Below, piece after piece: positions 55,101 through 64,000 of a stretch of 64,000 nt of DNA. The position numbers and the translations under genes are program-made. The stretch comes from Cystobasidiopsis lactophilus (Eukaryota; Basidiomycota; Agaricostilbomycetes; Agaricostilbales; Chionosphaeraceae). The notes beneath the pieces were generated by a model. It ran no database searches and had not been told where the DNA came from. It worked only from the letters and a program-made list of their open reading frames with translations. Numbering within the stretch: position 1 is the first letter of the stretch; each line of letters begins with the position of its first letter. The stretch lies in contig BCIO01000001.1 of NCBI GenBank assembly GCA_001599975.1, positions 5,081,631 to 5,145,630 of the forward strand. Reading direction: 5' to 3'.

Positions 55101-55648
55101 TGTCAACGCCTGTCATCTGGCCAAAGCAAAAGGCCTCACGGGCAGACATTCTGTCAGATGCGATCCTTTGGGAGTGAGAGATGACTTTTGGTGGTATCAG
55201 GCTTGAAGAGCTATCAAGTTCGAAAGGGACAATCGCGGTTTGGGAAGGAAAAGAAGTGGTCTTCTTTCATTTACGTCTTTGAGTGGCCGGGGGACTTGAG
55301 GTGTGCTTTCATTCGAAGACGTGATTCGCGCCTGATCCATCATACGCACTATCCATGGGGCCAGAAGGGGCTTTATGGATAGGAAGATACCAAAGTCTCG
55401 ACGGAAAGGCTTGAAATTCAAAAGCGGCATAGTGGCATCGAGACGCGGAGATGGTAACAATAGCAAGATGATACAATAGGAAAAATATCGAGGCGAACAC
55501 CATGCTGGCGTTACCGGAGAGAGCAAACAAAGCAAAACATGAGGACAACGGCAATCAAAACACGCGCGCATGGTACGTCTTGCCTCTGCACAGTTGCGAA
55601 TAAATTCGAGAGCTGGGTCAAGAGAAGTAAAGCGCTACCTCGCTGCAG
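55101..55648. other. Intergenic inside inverted-repeat cassette
   Basis: No convincing gene. Frames are short and without family features. Confidence 0.35.
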
Positions 55649-56243
55649 TTAAGGCAAAGGTTCCACATCACATCTGAAGGCTTGGGGGAGGTGACCTTGC
55701 GTTCGGAGCCGAGCAAGTTCGCGCTCAAATCCGGAAAGATAGTGGTTGAAGGCACTCTTGAATGAGCGGCGCGCACCGTCTGGAAGCCTTTCACGGAGCC
55801 TGTCGCTCTCGACCTTGGGGAGACATTCGAAGAGACTTCGCCACACGTTAAGTTTGGCGAGGGCGATATCGCACGCATATTCGCAGTCATCGATGGTGGC
55901 ATAAGAGTGATTCAGTTCGACAAATAAGTCCTCTGATTTCGTCGAGCTTGTCGGGCAAAGCGGCCAATATTTCGCGTCGAAGTTCCAGAAGGTCGCTGGC
56001 GTATTCGGACGCCTTCTTGTTGCGCCATGCGAGAATTAGAGCGCCCGCCATGGTACCCCAGGGAAACAAGTTCTTGAGGGACCAGATACCTTGGCCGAAG
56101 TTGAATGCCTCTTGGCTAGCAGCTGGCAGGATGTGATAGCTAATGGCGGCGGCGGAAACAGTCAGGACCGTCTTCATTTGCAGCTCTTGGGGATGAAGGA
56201 CGATCTGAGGGCCTGTCATTTCGGCAAAAGTGGCTTCTAGCAT
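55649..56243 (-). CDS. Family A protein, copy 2, with one apparent frame change
   Basis: A paralogue of the 201-residue gene at 39430. The 5' part from the ATG at 56243 reads MLEATFAEMTGPQIVLHPQE through SEYASDLLELRREILAALPD and KLDEIRGLI. The 3' part, in the next frame, reads VELNHSYATIDDCEYACDIA, LFECLPKVESDRLRERLPDG, SFKSAFNHYLSGFERELARL and RTQGHLPQAFRCDVEPLP. The total length, 595 nt, is one base off a multiple of three, and the frame shifts near 55920. No intron of usable size fits there, so this is either a recent 1-nt lesion, making it a pseudogene, or an assembly error. The rest of the frame is intact. Confidence 0.6.
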
Positions 56244-56788
56244 TTTGAGCGAAACGTCGACGAGACGAAATACGGCAAGGGAACAAAGCCAAGTCGAAAG
56301 AACAGCAACTCTGAATGGACTGGACGGGCGACAGTCCGAAGAAAGGAGAGAACGGTGATGAATTCGTGGAACTACGACGCGGTGGGCGAAGACAAGGAGA
56401 TCTCAAGGGCGCGAGAAGGGAACCAGGTATTGAACTGGCGGTGCTTGGCAGGCCCTCGGAGCGGATAAGAAGCCCACTGGGTCGAGTCTGTCTGAGCAAG
56501 AGCACGCCATTTTGGCCGCAGTTGATACCTAGGGAGCGCCTAGGAACGCCGCTGTGGCGACCGCGGTCTTCGAGGCGAAGTCAGAAGCAAAGGCAAACTA
56601 AGCAAGCGACAAGAGGCCGGTGAATCGTGCACCAAACTGTGCGAGATTTCTTCTCGGATCCAGGGTCAACGAGCACTTAGGAAGGAAGCGAGGCATCATT
56701 CGGACGTCTGCCTCCAACCCAAATTTTAGCCTTTTTGGAGTCTTTTGGACACGACCACCAAAGGCCAAAACTTGTTCCCGGGCCAAAC
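56244..56788. other. Intergenic, divergent promoter inside cassette
   Basis: Between divergent genes (family A copy 2 and the kinase-like gene). No coding unit supported. Confidence 0.4.
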
Positions 56789-57940
56789 ATGCCATCAAAC
56801 GCGTCCATTGCAGCCCTCTTCCAAAGCCGGATTGGCCAGACGCCGCTCAGCATTGACCCAGTCCAAGGCTTCTCGGAAACCAACTCGCTCTTCAGAGTTG
56901 ACTTGCCCAGCCCGCCTGCACCTTTCAGCTCATCTCTAGTCTACTTGAGAGTCTCAAAGAACCAGTTTCCTAGCATCAAAACGCGCAACGAAGTCGGCTT
57001 CCTGGCATTCATGGCGCGCCACCTGAAGTCTTGCTCGCCGGCTCCCAGCTGGAAGGTCCCGCGCGTGCTCTTCTGGAGTGATGACCCGGCCTCAAATGAG
57101 CTGCAGTCCGAGTTCATGGTCCTAGAGGCGCTGACAGGCGTTCCGCTGCACACCATATGGGAGGAGGTCGATCCGGCGCTCATCGTCACGTCAGTTGTGG
57201 ACGTTGTGGCTACGTTGCGGCAAGCGTCTGCCAGCAGGGAATCGTACTTTGGTGGTCTGGATGCAGATGGCACGACGCCCGGTCCGTACGTCGAAATCAC
57301 CAGCTACAACGAACAACACGTCCAGCGCCACTGGGCCGGCTACCCGCTCGAATCCTTCGCTTCCCTAAACCTGCTTCGTCCCTACATATCCCTCGATGAT
57401 TACTTCCAAGCGCGTCTTGACCGTGACATCCACGTTGTTTCAGTCCACCAGAGCTGCGAGCCTCTGCGCTCCTCCTTCTTACTCAGGCTGCAATCGTGTC
57501 CTCGCCCGAGCTTCACGAGTATCCGTCCTTATATCGCCCATCGAGATCTTCACTTCGCGAACTTGCTGTGGGATGTAAACAAGGGCTGCCTGTCAGGAGT
57601 GTTGGACTGGGAGCTGGCTGGCTGTTATCCTCTAGCTCTGTGGAATCCTGGCAACACACTTTGGACGGTATCGCCACCCAGAAAATCGACCTCGACATCT
57701 CAGAGCCAGTTCTTTGCGCTCCTGGATGCAGAAATGAAGCGCCGAGGCTTGGCGGTTTCCGACGACTTCTCACCGGAACAAGAGGCGTTCCGGAAGATGG
57801 TTTCCCTCACTTTTTGGATCATCAAGAAGCATGTTGAAGGCGATTTCCAACTTGCCAGGGCCGGACTCCAAGAATGGGATGAGCATGTTCGACTGCTGGA
57901 GCGAACGCCTGCCAATCTGGGGACTTCGGCAGCCACTTAG
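56789..57940 (+). CDS. Aminoglycoside-phosphotransferase-fold kinase-like protein
   Basis: An uninterrupted 383-residue frame from the ATG at 56789 (MPSNASIAALFQSRIGQTPL). Kinase-like features: NSLFRVDLPSP and LVYLRVSKNQFPSIKTRNEV in the N-lobe (Lys/Glu region), FMVLEALTGVPLHTIWEEVD in the hinge region, the catalytic loop YIAHRDLHFANLLWD (HxDxxxxN) and the metal site SGVLDWELAGCYPLALWN (D in place of DFG). This is the APH/choline-kinase-like group that is expanded in fungi; the substrates are mostly unknown. It has no introns, unlike most neighbours, and sits between the repeat arms. Confidence 0.82.
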   Translation: MPSNASIAALFQSRIGQTPLSIDPVQGFSETNSLFRVDLPSPPAPFSSSLVYLRVSKNQFPSIKTRNEVGFLAFMARHLKSCSPAPSWKVPRVLFWSDDPASNELQSEFMVLEALTGVPLHTIWEEVDPALIVTSVVDVVATLRQASASRESYFGGLDADGTTPGPYVEITSYNEQHVQRHWAGYPLESFASLNLLRPYISLDDYFQARLDRDIHVVSVHQSCEPLRSSFLLRLQSCPRPSFTSIRPYIAHRDLHFANLLWDVNKGCLSGVLDWELAGCYPLALWNPGNTLWTVSPPRKSTSTSQSQFFALLDAEMKRRGLAVSDDFSPEQEAFRKMVSLTFWIIKKHVEGDFQLARAGLQEWDEHVRLLERTPANLGTSAAT

Positions 57941-58321
57941 CAAAAGTAGGGGATTTTCTAAGGCTCTAAATCATCTCAAAAACTGAATTGAAGTGTTTTC
58001 AAGGCCTTGATCCCCCGAAAATCGAAAACCAACGCTTCGCCACGGACTGAAGCTTTGCGGCTGTGGCGGGGCCGAACCGCCCGCGTCGTCCATGCGCCGT
58101 CAACGTCCTTCAATCATCCTTTGTGATGTCACTGCACGTTTACGGGGCTGGGGCTACCTCAACTTGTGCCTTCCTCAGATGCTTCAGACTACGTAATTCC
58201 AAACGGCTTCCTCTTCTGTTTCACTCTTTCTTCCCAAGACCACCATCCGTCTCTTGATCCCCAGCATTTACTCGATCTTCAAGAGCTTGCAGCTACTCAT
58301 CCACGACGATACCTGGGCAAA
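57941..58321. other. Intergenic inside inverted-repeat cassette
   Basis: No gene supported. It precedes the small gene at 58322. Confidence 0.35.
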
Positions 58322-58648
58322 ATGTCTTCTCGTGAGCCCTTCCTGCTCAGTGCCCATCAGGCTGCGCGGACCGCTAACTTTCGGATGATGTCGAATAGCC
58401 GAATCGTTCCAGAAGGACTCCAAAGTCCACCAATTGCCCACCCATCATCGATTCGATGGTATTTTGGCTCACCAGCAGGGTAGGCTCGGCCTTGAGTTTG
58501 ATGAGAAGCATAGCTTACCGTGGCTACTTGGACAGCCCACACTGCCGATGACAAGCACGAAGACAAAACCAAGACCGACAAGGAGCCCAAGCAGGAATCG
58601 GACGCCCCTGTCGACAAGCCAGAATCTGACAAGCCGGCCTCTTTGTAG
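58322..58648 (+). CDS. Small unknown protein next to right repeat arm
   Basis: The ATG at 58322 opens MSSREPFLLSAHQAARTANF and continues to YFGSPAG before a stop; about 60 bases on, a second frame reads ADDKHEDKTKTDKEPKQESD, APVDKPESDKPASL and stop at 58646-58648. The two parts are probably exons, but no canonical donor/acceptor pair I tried joins them in frame. The MS[SA]RE[PA]F start and Lys/Asp/Glu-rich end resemble the region at 54781-55145 in mirror orientation, so both may descend from one gene. The stop lies within the right repeat arm. Confidence 0.35.
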
Positions 58649-59496
58649 CGCCTTCCGCGGCTCTCCTCGCTTCGGTGAGCTCTTGTCTTACCAGCGTCTT
58701 GGGACACAGCCGCTGACAAGGTCGTCTTTGCAGATCCTCCAAATTCCGCAAGCTTTGTTTCACGAGATTTGTTTTGGCTCCCAGCGCCCGAGCTGCCCAG
58801 CGTCGCCCTCTTTCCAACACGCTCCCCCTCTGCCAGCAACGGCGTCTTGCAGCGAACCTTGAAGTGTGATGCCAGTCGATATAGAGTGGCCGGACGGTGA
58901 TGAACTGGGACGGTTGGGGAAGTGCGGGAGCCTGAAAAGTGGCGATCACCACTTGCCAACTTCTTAGCTCTTTGGGCTATGGATTGGCTTGTCGTGCTTG
59001 CATTCTGACTTTGTCACCTTTCTCGATTCATAGGCGATCTTCCAACACCGTGCTGGGCAAGGTCCCAAGCAGAAATGAGACTGGGCACGATTTAGAGAGC
59101 GCGGTCCCGCTTCCGCTTCCGCACCATGCCAACAATTTTCATGCACTCCATCTGGGGCCTCTTGCGTCTCTTTCCTGCCCTTCTGCGTGTTCCACAATGC
59201 ACAATATGACTAAGACAAGCAGTGCCTTGTGTTCGCAAAGCTCGCCAGACCCGCAGAAACCGATTTGCACTCGAGGGCCTGCTTCTTTTAGCGCTTTGGA
59301 TCTCGGTCAAACTTGCGCCAAATCGATCCCTTTAAAGCCTGGTCCGTGTGTGAACTGCTGGTGAATGCATCGATGCTCTAAATGCAAAGATTGGTTGTGA
59401 TTTGGGCGAAGAAATGTCGAAAATCGGCGAAGGGCCGCGTTTTGGGGCGTTTTACGAGCAGAATGCCACTCTAAACGCGCTGGACCTCTCTAACTG
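58638..59496 (-). repeat. Inverted repeat, right arm (859 bp)
   Basis: The mirror copy of 53836-54694. Its outer end is the first base of an intact tRNA-Ile(AAT). Both arms carry the same 141-codon frame pointing away from the cassette (58939-59364 here, 53968-54393 minus in the left arm), which has no recognisable domain. Confidence 0.85.
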
Positions 59497-59588
59497 CTCG
59501 ATTAGCTCAGTTGGTTAGAGCGTGGTACTAATATACTTCCAAGTATTAGTAAATGCCAAGGTCAACAGTTCGACCCTGTTATTGAGCA
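59496..59588 (+). tRNA. tRNA-Ile(AAT) with 19-nt intron
   Basis: The cloverleaf closes completely. The acceptor GCTCGAT pairs with ATTGAGC (one G-T), the D-arm is GCTCAGTTGGTTAGAGC, the anticodon stem TGGTA pairs with TGCCA, and the T-stem AACAG pairs with CTGTT around TTCGACC. The anticodon AAT is at 59530-59532. The intron is 59534-59552; its TATTAG pairs with the anticodon loop CTAATA, as required for tRNA splicing endonuclease. The discriminator base is A at 59588. The internal A box (TAGCTCAGTTGG) and B box (AGTTCGACCCT) are present. Confidence 0.9.
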
Positions 59589-59591
59589 ATC

Positions 59592-59597
59592 TTTTTT
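59592..59597 (+). terminator. RNA polymerase III terminator
   Basis: A run of six T, four bases after the tRNA-Ile discriminator base, as expected for Pol III termination. Confidence 0.8.
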
Positions 59598-61506
59598 GCC
59601 CCAGCAAGCTCTGAAAGATGCTTGCCCGTCAAGCCGTGATGTGTCCTCCCGCTTTCGTCTTTGGTCCTTTTCTTTTTGCCGGTGCAACTAGAAACGTCTT
59701 CGAACCGGACTTGTTACAACTTGCGTCTTCTTCCCACGGACAGAGTCCAGATGTCAACGTCGTGGTGTCGTGTCGGTGTCGAGCCTCCCTTAATCCAACC
59801 AGAGCCGAACCGTCGTCGGTGCTCTCCACCATGATGTCCTTCTCAAAAGGAAGAGGTGTCACGGACACAAGGCCGGCTGCACATGCTGTGCGAAGAAAAG
59901 CTTCGCACTTGAAACGAGAACACATTTACAACCACACAGACACAGCCACAAGAAGCAGCAGAAGAGCAATGAAGCAGCAGAAGATCAAGTCAAGGATGCA
60001 AGTCTCTGTAAGAAAACCACGACAAAGAACCAAGGAAGCTGAAGCCCCGTTCACACGTCAATGGTGGAGCGCTTGAAAAGAACGCTGATTGCTACCTTGC
60101 TTAAGACTGTGCTCACCCGCACAGAGCAGGCAATAATTGGTCTGAAGTGTGGACCCTGATGTAGATGGAGGAAGGTGGCGAAAAGTATAGCATGGTCGCT
60201 CTTGACATCTTGCAACTTGGTGGCGCGAGAGCAAAGCGAAGGCCAGACCCAGTCTCGGCGGCCATAACATAAGATCAGTGCACAGTGAAAGGGTCAAGAA
60301 GCTGCGGCGCAGCCATGATCCGTTCCAGCCATTCGGCATTTGGGGAGCCTCGCCACCACCGACCGTTCTTGACAAAGCTTCGTTCAGTCCAAGCATCATT
60401 GCTTCTCCCGACGTAAAGCATTTGTTTCCTCTTGCGTTGTTCTCGATATTGACCTGCAGCGCGAAAGCCGATGCTGCGAGCCTTCCGATTGGCGATGTGA
60501 GTGTCAACCTAACAGGGGGCAGGCGAGTGGACTTGAAGACACACCAATCATGAACAGGCGCCATTTCAAGGCCAAGAGCTTGATTGATGATGAGTGTGCT
60601 CAAACCGAGAGCGAGCGAGCTGGCACACCTGGCAGACGCGATTTCGCTAGTCGATGCCTCTTCCACCGTGCAGTCCGCAGCAGTAGACCCTTGATTCACA
60701 AGCCTGAGATCTTGCCATGGCGATAGTTGAACGTGATTGCTGGCACCCAATCGGCCAAGCTTGCTCGCTCATGCGCTTGTCCAGAAGACAACAATCCTCA
60801 TCCCTCGCCCTGCTGCTGTGCGCCAGGGCATGGCATGCACCTCGCTAGATGGCTTGGATTGATTTAGGCACCATGTCGCCGCCACTAATCAGGGCCGAGG
60901 CAAAGGGCAAGAGGCAGTCCAAGCTCGAGGGGCAGAGGGCCGACTTTAATGCTGCTCGTTCCAAAGCGCCAGTTGAAGCTTCCTTTGGGGCTTCACACGA
61001 CGTTGCTGCTCTTCATGAAGATGGCGCCAACGCTCTGAGGACCCAAATGTTGTTGCCGGTGCGTGGCCGAGCGAAGGCAAGGAGCGCGCAGCCAGCCTGG
61101 AGCTGGACGTCCAAATGGCGTTAGCTTCTCATGATTTATTATGCTACAACACCCATCACATACACCAGAATGCCTTCATTAGCCCCCCACGAAGGACTTA
61201 AATGTTCCTGCTTGCCTGCGTCCGTTCGCATTTGCCGCTTCTCGACCACGTCTCTGGCTGCTGATTATTGCTCAAGCCTTGGATCATGCCTAGAAGGGTC
61301 CCGCTGTTTGAGAAGGACTTCTCTGCGGCAGAAGCCTCGGGATGGACGGAGTTTGCCGCGGTTGCAGGACCAGGCGCCAGAAGTCAGCTTCTCGTCCCTC
61401 CGCTCCGCGGTGTCCTTCCCAGTCGTTTCCATTCCTTCCCAAGGCCTATTCCTTGCCTTCGTTACCGCCATCCACCAGCGCGCCGTTCAAGTTATAGCAG
61501 ATCGCC
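59598..61506. other. Gene-poor region right of the inverted repeat
   Basis: About 1.9 kb without a gene I can support. A 152-codon plus frame (59618-60076) and a 230-codon minus frame (60058-60750) lack ATG context, introns or conserved motifs. The last ~150 bases should contain the promoter of the gene at 61507. Confidence 0.4.
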
Positions 61507-62508
61507 ATGGCTCAGCCGCACGGCCCCAAGCTATACGACCCTGAACATGATTTGTACAGCCCTGAACGCAATCCTGCCATGTCGGTAGCCATACCTGGAG
61601 AACCAAGCTTCCATCTCTTTGGGATTTGGCCCGACGGACGGCTCCCTAGGCCGGACTCCGCTATCGTCGACAGTACCTTCGAAGGCCCCTCTGAGTACGA
61701 GGCTCGCAAGAAGGAATACAATTTGATGTAAGAGGAGCGGCCCCACCGTGCTGCCCTGGAAGAGATGAGAGGAGCCCCGAATAGCGTTGCCACGGCTGCT
61801 TGGCTCCTATGGATGAAGACTCGGCAGGCTCACCTTGCGATTGAGGGCCGCAGTGTCGATTTCGACTCATTCATGAAGAGTTTCCATGTGCTGGCTATGA
61901 CACACAGTGGCGACCTGCTGACCCACGTTCTATGTCTCATTCAACGGCGCTAGCACCAGCGAGCCACCAATGCCTTTGGGCTTCAAGATCAATCCTTTGC
62001 GAGCAAAATTTACGAGTTGAAGTTCGCACCCAACGCTGACTTCGATGGATCCGGTGTAGTGTGGGAACCTCAGCCGACATCTGATTTGGAGCGCCTGGCC
62101 AAGTTAACACAAGCGAAGCATCTAGCCAACTTCCGCTTCTTCGTTTTACGAGGCCGCCGAGAGTTCATACCGGTGAAACACTACGATGGTAAGTCGTCGA
62201 GCAATAAGTTGGCTAACGCCTCGAGCTGATGGTCAAGGCGGGTAGACGAGTTCATGAAGAAATGCCTGGAGCATAAGGAAACCTCTCTTTGGATTTGTTT
62301 CTGCTTGTTGATCGAGCAAATCCACAACCGAGAGGTCGCCATCGCTGTCAAAAAGGTCTTTTCGAACAGCAGGCCTCGCAAGGTCACCACTTCTGGCGTT
62401 GAGGCTTCTGAGAACATCCGAGCCATGCACTGGATCCGCCAATTTGGGGAAAGGCATTTGGGCTCTTCTCTGATCCCAGTTGAAGAGGACTGGATGAAGT
62501 ACTACTGA
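61507..62508 (+). CDS. Unknown protein, four exons
   Basis: It starts MAQPHGPKLYDPEHDLYSPE. Three introns remove in-frame stops and keep phase: one from the GTAAGA near 61728 to GAATAG near 61785, one from GTGCTG near 61889 to CGCTAG near 61952, and one from the GTAAGT near 62190 to GGGTAG near 62246. The product includes FHLFGIWPDGRLPRPDSAIV, VATAAWLLWMKTRQAHLAIE, KIYELKFAPNADFDGSGVVW, NFRFFVLRGRREFIPVKHYD, ETSLWICFCLLIEQIHNREV and ends GSSLIPVEEDWMKYY. No signal peptide, and the family was not recognised. The second intron's donor is weak, so that junction is the least sure. Confidence 0.55.
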
Positions 62509-62782
62509 AGATGGATCTACCCCGTTCTTTTGATACTTAGCCATAGAATCCTTTCTCTTCTTGTGACCATATGCGAAATTTAGCTCGTCTTCTCCCGCAT
62601 CGCTCTGAGACGGCGCTCGCTCGTAGACGGCGGCGAGAGGGGCTTCACCAAATTGTCAGATGGTGCCGAGGTCGGCATCGTCCTTTTCGCACGTGAAACG
62701 GCAATCCAAGACCGAGTGGCGCTTGCGGATTTCCAGCCAAGGCAAAAGTGGCCCATTGCTCTCTGTTCCCCAGAATACCAAA

Positions 62783-64000
62783 ATGTCTGGCTACATTGTC
62801 GAGGAGAAACCTTTCGAAGCACCTAGACGCCTGAGGGTCGTCGTCATCGGCTGCGGCTTCAGCGGGTGAGTTGGCCGGACGCGCCCTCCACACGAGACAC
62901 AAGCTCATCGCGCATTTTCAACAGCATCTATCTGGGCGTTCGCATTCCCCAGGTCTTTGGTGACAAGATCGACTTGACCATCTATGATAAGGTGAGCCAG
63001 AAGAGCCAGGGGGAAGCGCATCACGCTGAAACGATCTACCCGCAGAACTCTGCTCCCGGTGGCACCTGGCACGAGAACAAATACCCTGGATGCGCATGCG
63101 ATGTGCCCTCTCATAGGTGAGGATGTGTCCAGCTGATGAGGAGCTGGCCTAATCGAGATCTCTAGATACTGCTACTCGTTCGAGAACAACCCGGACTTCC
63201 CTTCCTACTACTCCGACAGCGATTCGCTGGAAAAATACCTGACCGACACGTGGCGCAAGTACCTTGTGGACCAGCTCACCCAGTTGAACACGGCCGTCAC
63301 CCAGGCCATTTGGAACGAGGAGACGGCAAAGTGGGATTTGGAGCTCAAGGGCCCTAACGGCACCTTCAAGGACACCTGCGATATCCTCATCAATGGCACA
63401 GGCATTTTGAACGCCTGGAAGTGGCCCGAAATCGAAGGCCTGCAGTCTTTCAAGGGCACCCTCCTTCACACTGCCCGCTTCGACCGCAACGTTCCCCTTC
63501 AGGGCAAGAAGGTCGCTGTCATCGGCACCGGCTCGTCTGGCATTCAAACTGTCGCTGCACTTTCAGACGTGGCCGGGACGTTGGGTGTTTACCTTCGTAG
63601 CGTGAGTGTTTTTTTTCAAAACCTGTCGCCGCGACGCAGCTCACCCTTCGAATGTTCAGCCCACCTGGATTGTGCCTCCATTCAACATCGACCAGGCACC
63701 AAAGAATCCAGATGGCTCGCCCAACTTAACCTACAGCGAGGAGGACAAGAAGCGCTTCCGCGAGGACCCCGAGTGAGCCTTGTCTGCTTTTCCGGAATCT
63801 GTCTAACATGCTCGGCCTCCAGATACTTCTCCCAGATCCGCCGCGAGCTCGAAAAGACCCAATCCCAGTTGTTCTCGCTGCTTGACAAGAAGGGTGCTGG
63901 CCAAGCCAAGCTCCGCCCCTTCCTGGAAAAGCAAATGGGCGACATCCTGAAAGCCAAGCCCGGCCTCGCCGAGCACCTCATCCCTAAATTTGCTGTCGGA
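62783..64000 (+). CDS. Baeyer-Villiger-type flavin monooxygenase, 3' truncated by window
   Basis: From the ATG at 62783 (MSGYIVEEKPFEAPRRLRVV) the protein shows VVVIGCGFSGIYLG (FAD-binding GxGxxG, split by the first intron), GGTWHENKYPGCACDVPSHR (the GGTW..YPG..CD signature), YSDSDSLEKYLTDTWRKYLV, CDILINGTGILNAWKWPEIE, the fingerprint FKGTLLHTARFD (FxGxxxHxxx[WF][PD]), and a second Rossmann motif KKVAVIGTGSSGIQTVAAL for NADPH. At least four short introns are present in the visible part. Such enzymes insert oxygen next to ketones or hydroxylate substrates. The frame is still open at the window edge. Confidence 0.9.

Noticed and set aside
53836-59496. The repeat pair considered as long terminal repeats of a retroelement
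   Set aside because: The copies are inverted, not direct, and no reverse transcriptase, integrase or capsid-like frame lies between them.
59618-60750. Frames of 152 (plus) and 230 (minus) codons right of the tRNA
   Set aside because: Not ATG-anchored in good context, no conserved motifs, low-complexity composition; left as gene-poor sequence.

Overview
This is a fungal nuclear contig, most likely from a basidiomycete (possibly Pucciniomycotina). The evidence is dense intron-rich genes, almost all introns 41-81 nt with CTAAC/CTGAC branch sites, roughly balanced GC, and families such as Brr2, Atg7, Ytm1, a Set3-type SET protein, a Crz1-like factor and fungal secreted lipase. The species cannot be named from sequence alone. 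No virus-like element, CRISPR array or bacterial operon was seen.

Layout. 1-6.5 kb: 3' part of a Set3-like SET-domain gene, an unresolved Cys-containing gene, and two adjacent genes for small secreted proteins. 6.6-12.3 kb: an M20 carboxypeptidase S-like vacuolar peptidase diverging from a mitochondrial PP2C (pyruvate dehydrogenase phosphatase type), then a short-chain dehydrogenase. 12.4-19.6 kb: the U5 snRNP helicase BRR2. 20.2-24.6 kb: a small unknown protein, a remarkable Gly/Met-rich gene cut into about 24 exons, and ribosomal protein eL34. 24.9-30 kb: an SGNH-like protein lacking the usual serine, an HSL-type esterase, and an unknown Cys/His-rich protein. 30.4-35.1 kb: two C2H2 zinc-finger genes in tandem. 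36-42 kb: ATG7, an unknown 201-residue protein, and YTM1. 42.3-44 kb: two tandem members of an unrecognised CPYCGQQ family. 44.8-53.1 kb: a secreted lipase, a CorA-type transporter, a PPR protein and an SDR. 53.8-59.6 kb: an 859-bp inverted repeat bounded at both outer ends by tRNA-Ile(AAT) sequence (right copy intact, left decayed) enclosing about 3.9 kb with a kinase-like gene and small genes. 61.5-64 kb: an unknown four-exon gene and the start of a Baeyer-Villiger-type flavin monooxygenase that runs off the window.

The most striking locus is 21440-23551. The only reading that keeps its Gly-Gly-Met repeat in frame needs exons of 1, 3, 6, 8, 9 and 10 nt and several GC-AG introns, and possibly one AT-AC intron. 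The chain closes on a stop codon after 239 residues. The housekeeping genes here do not form a pathway; they are neighbours as usual in fungi.
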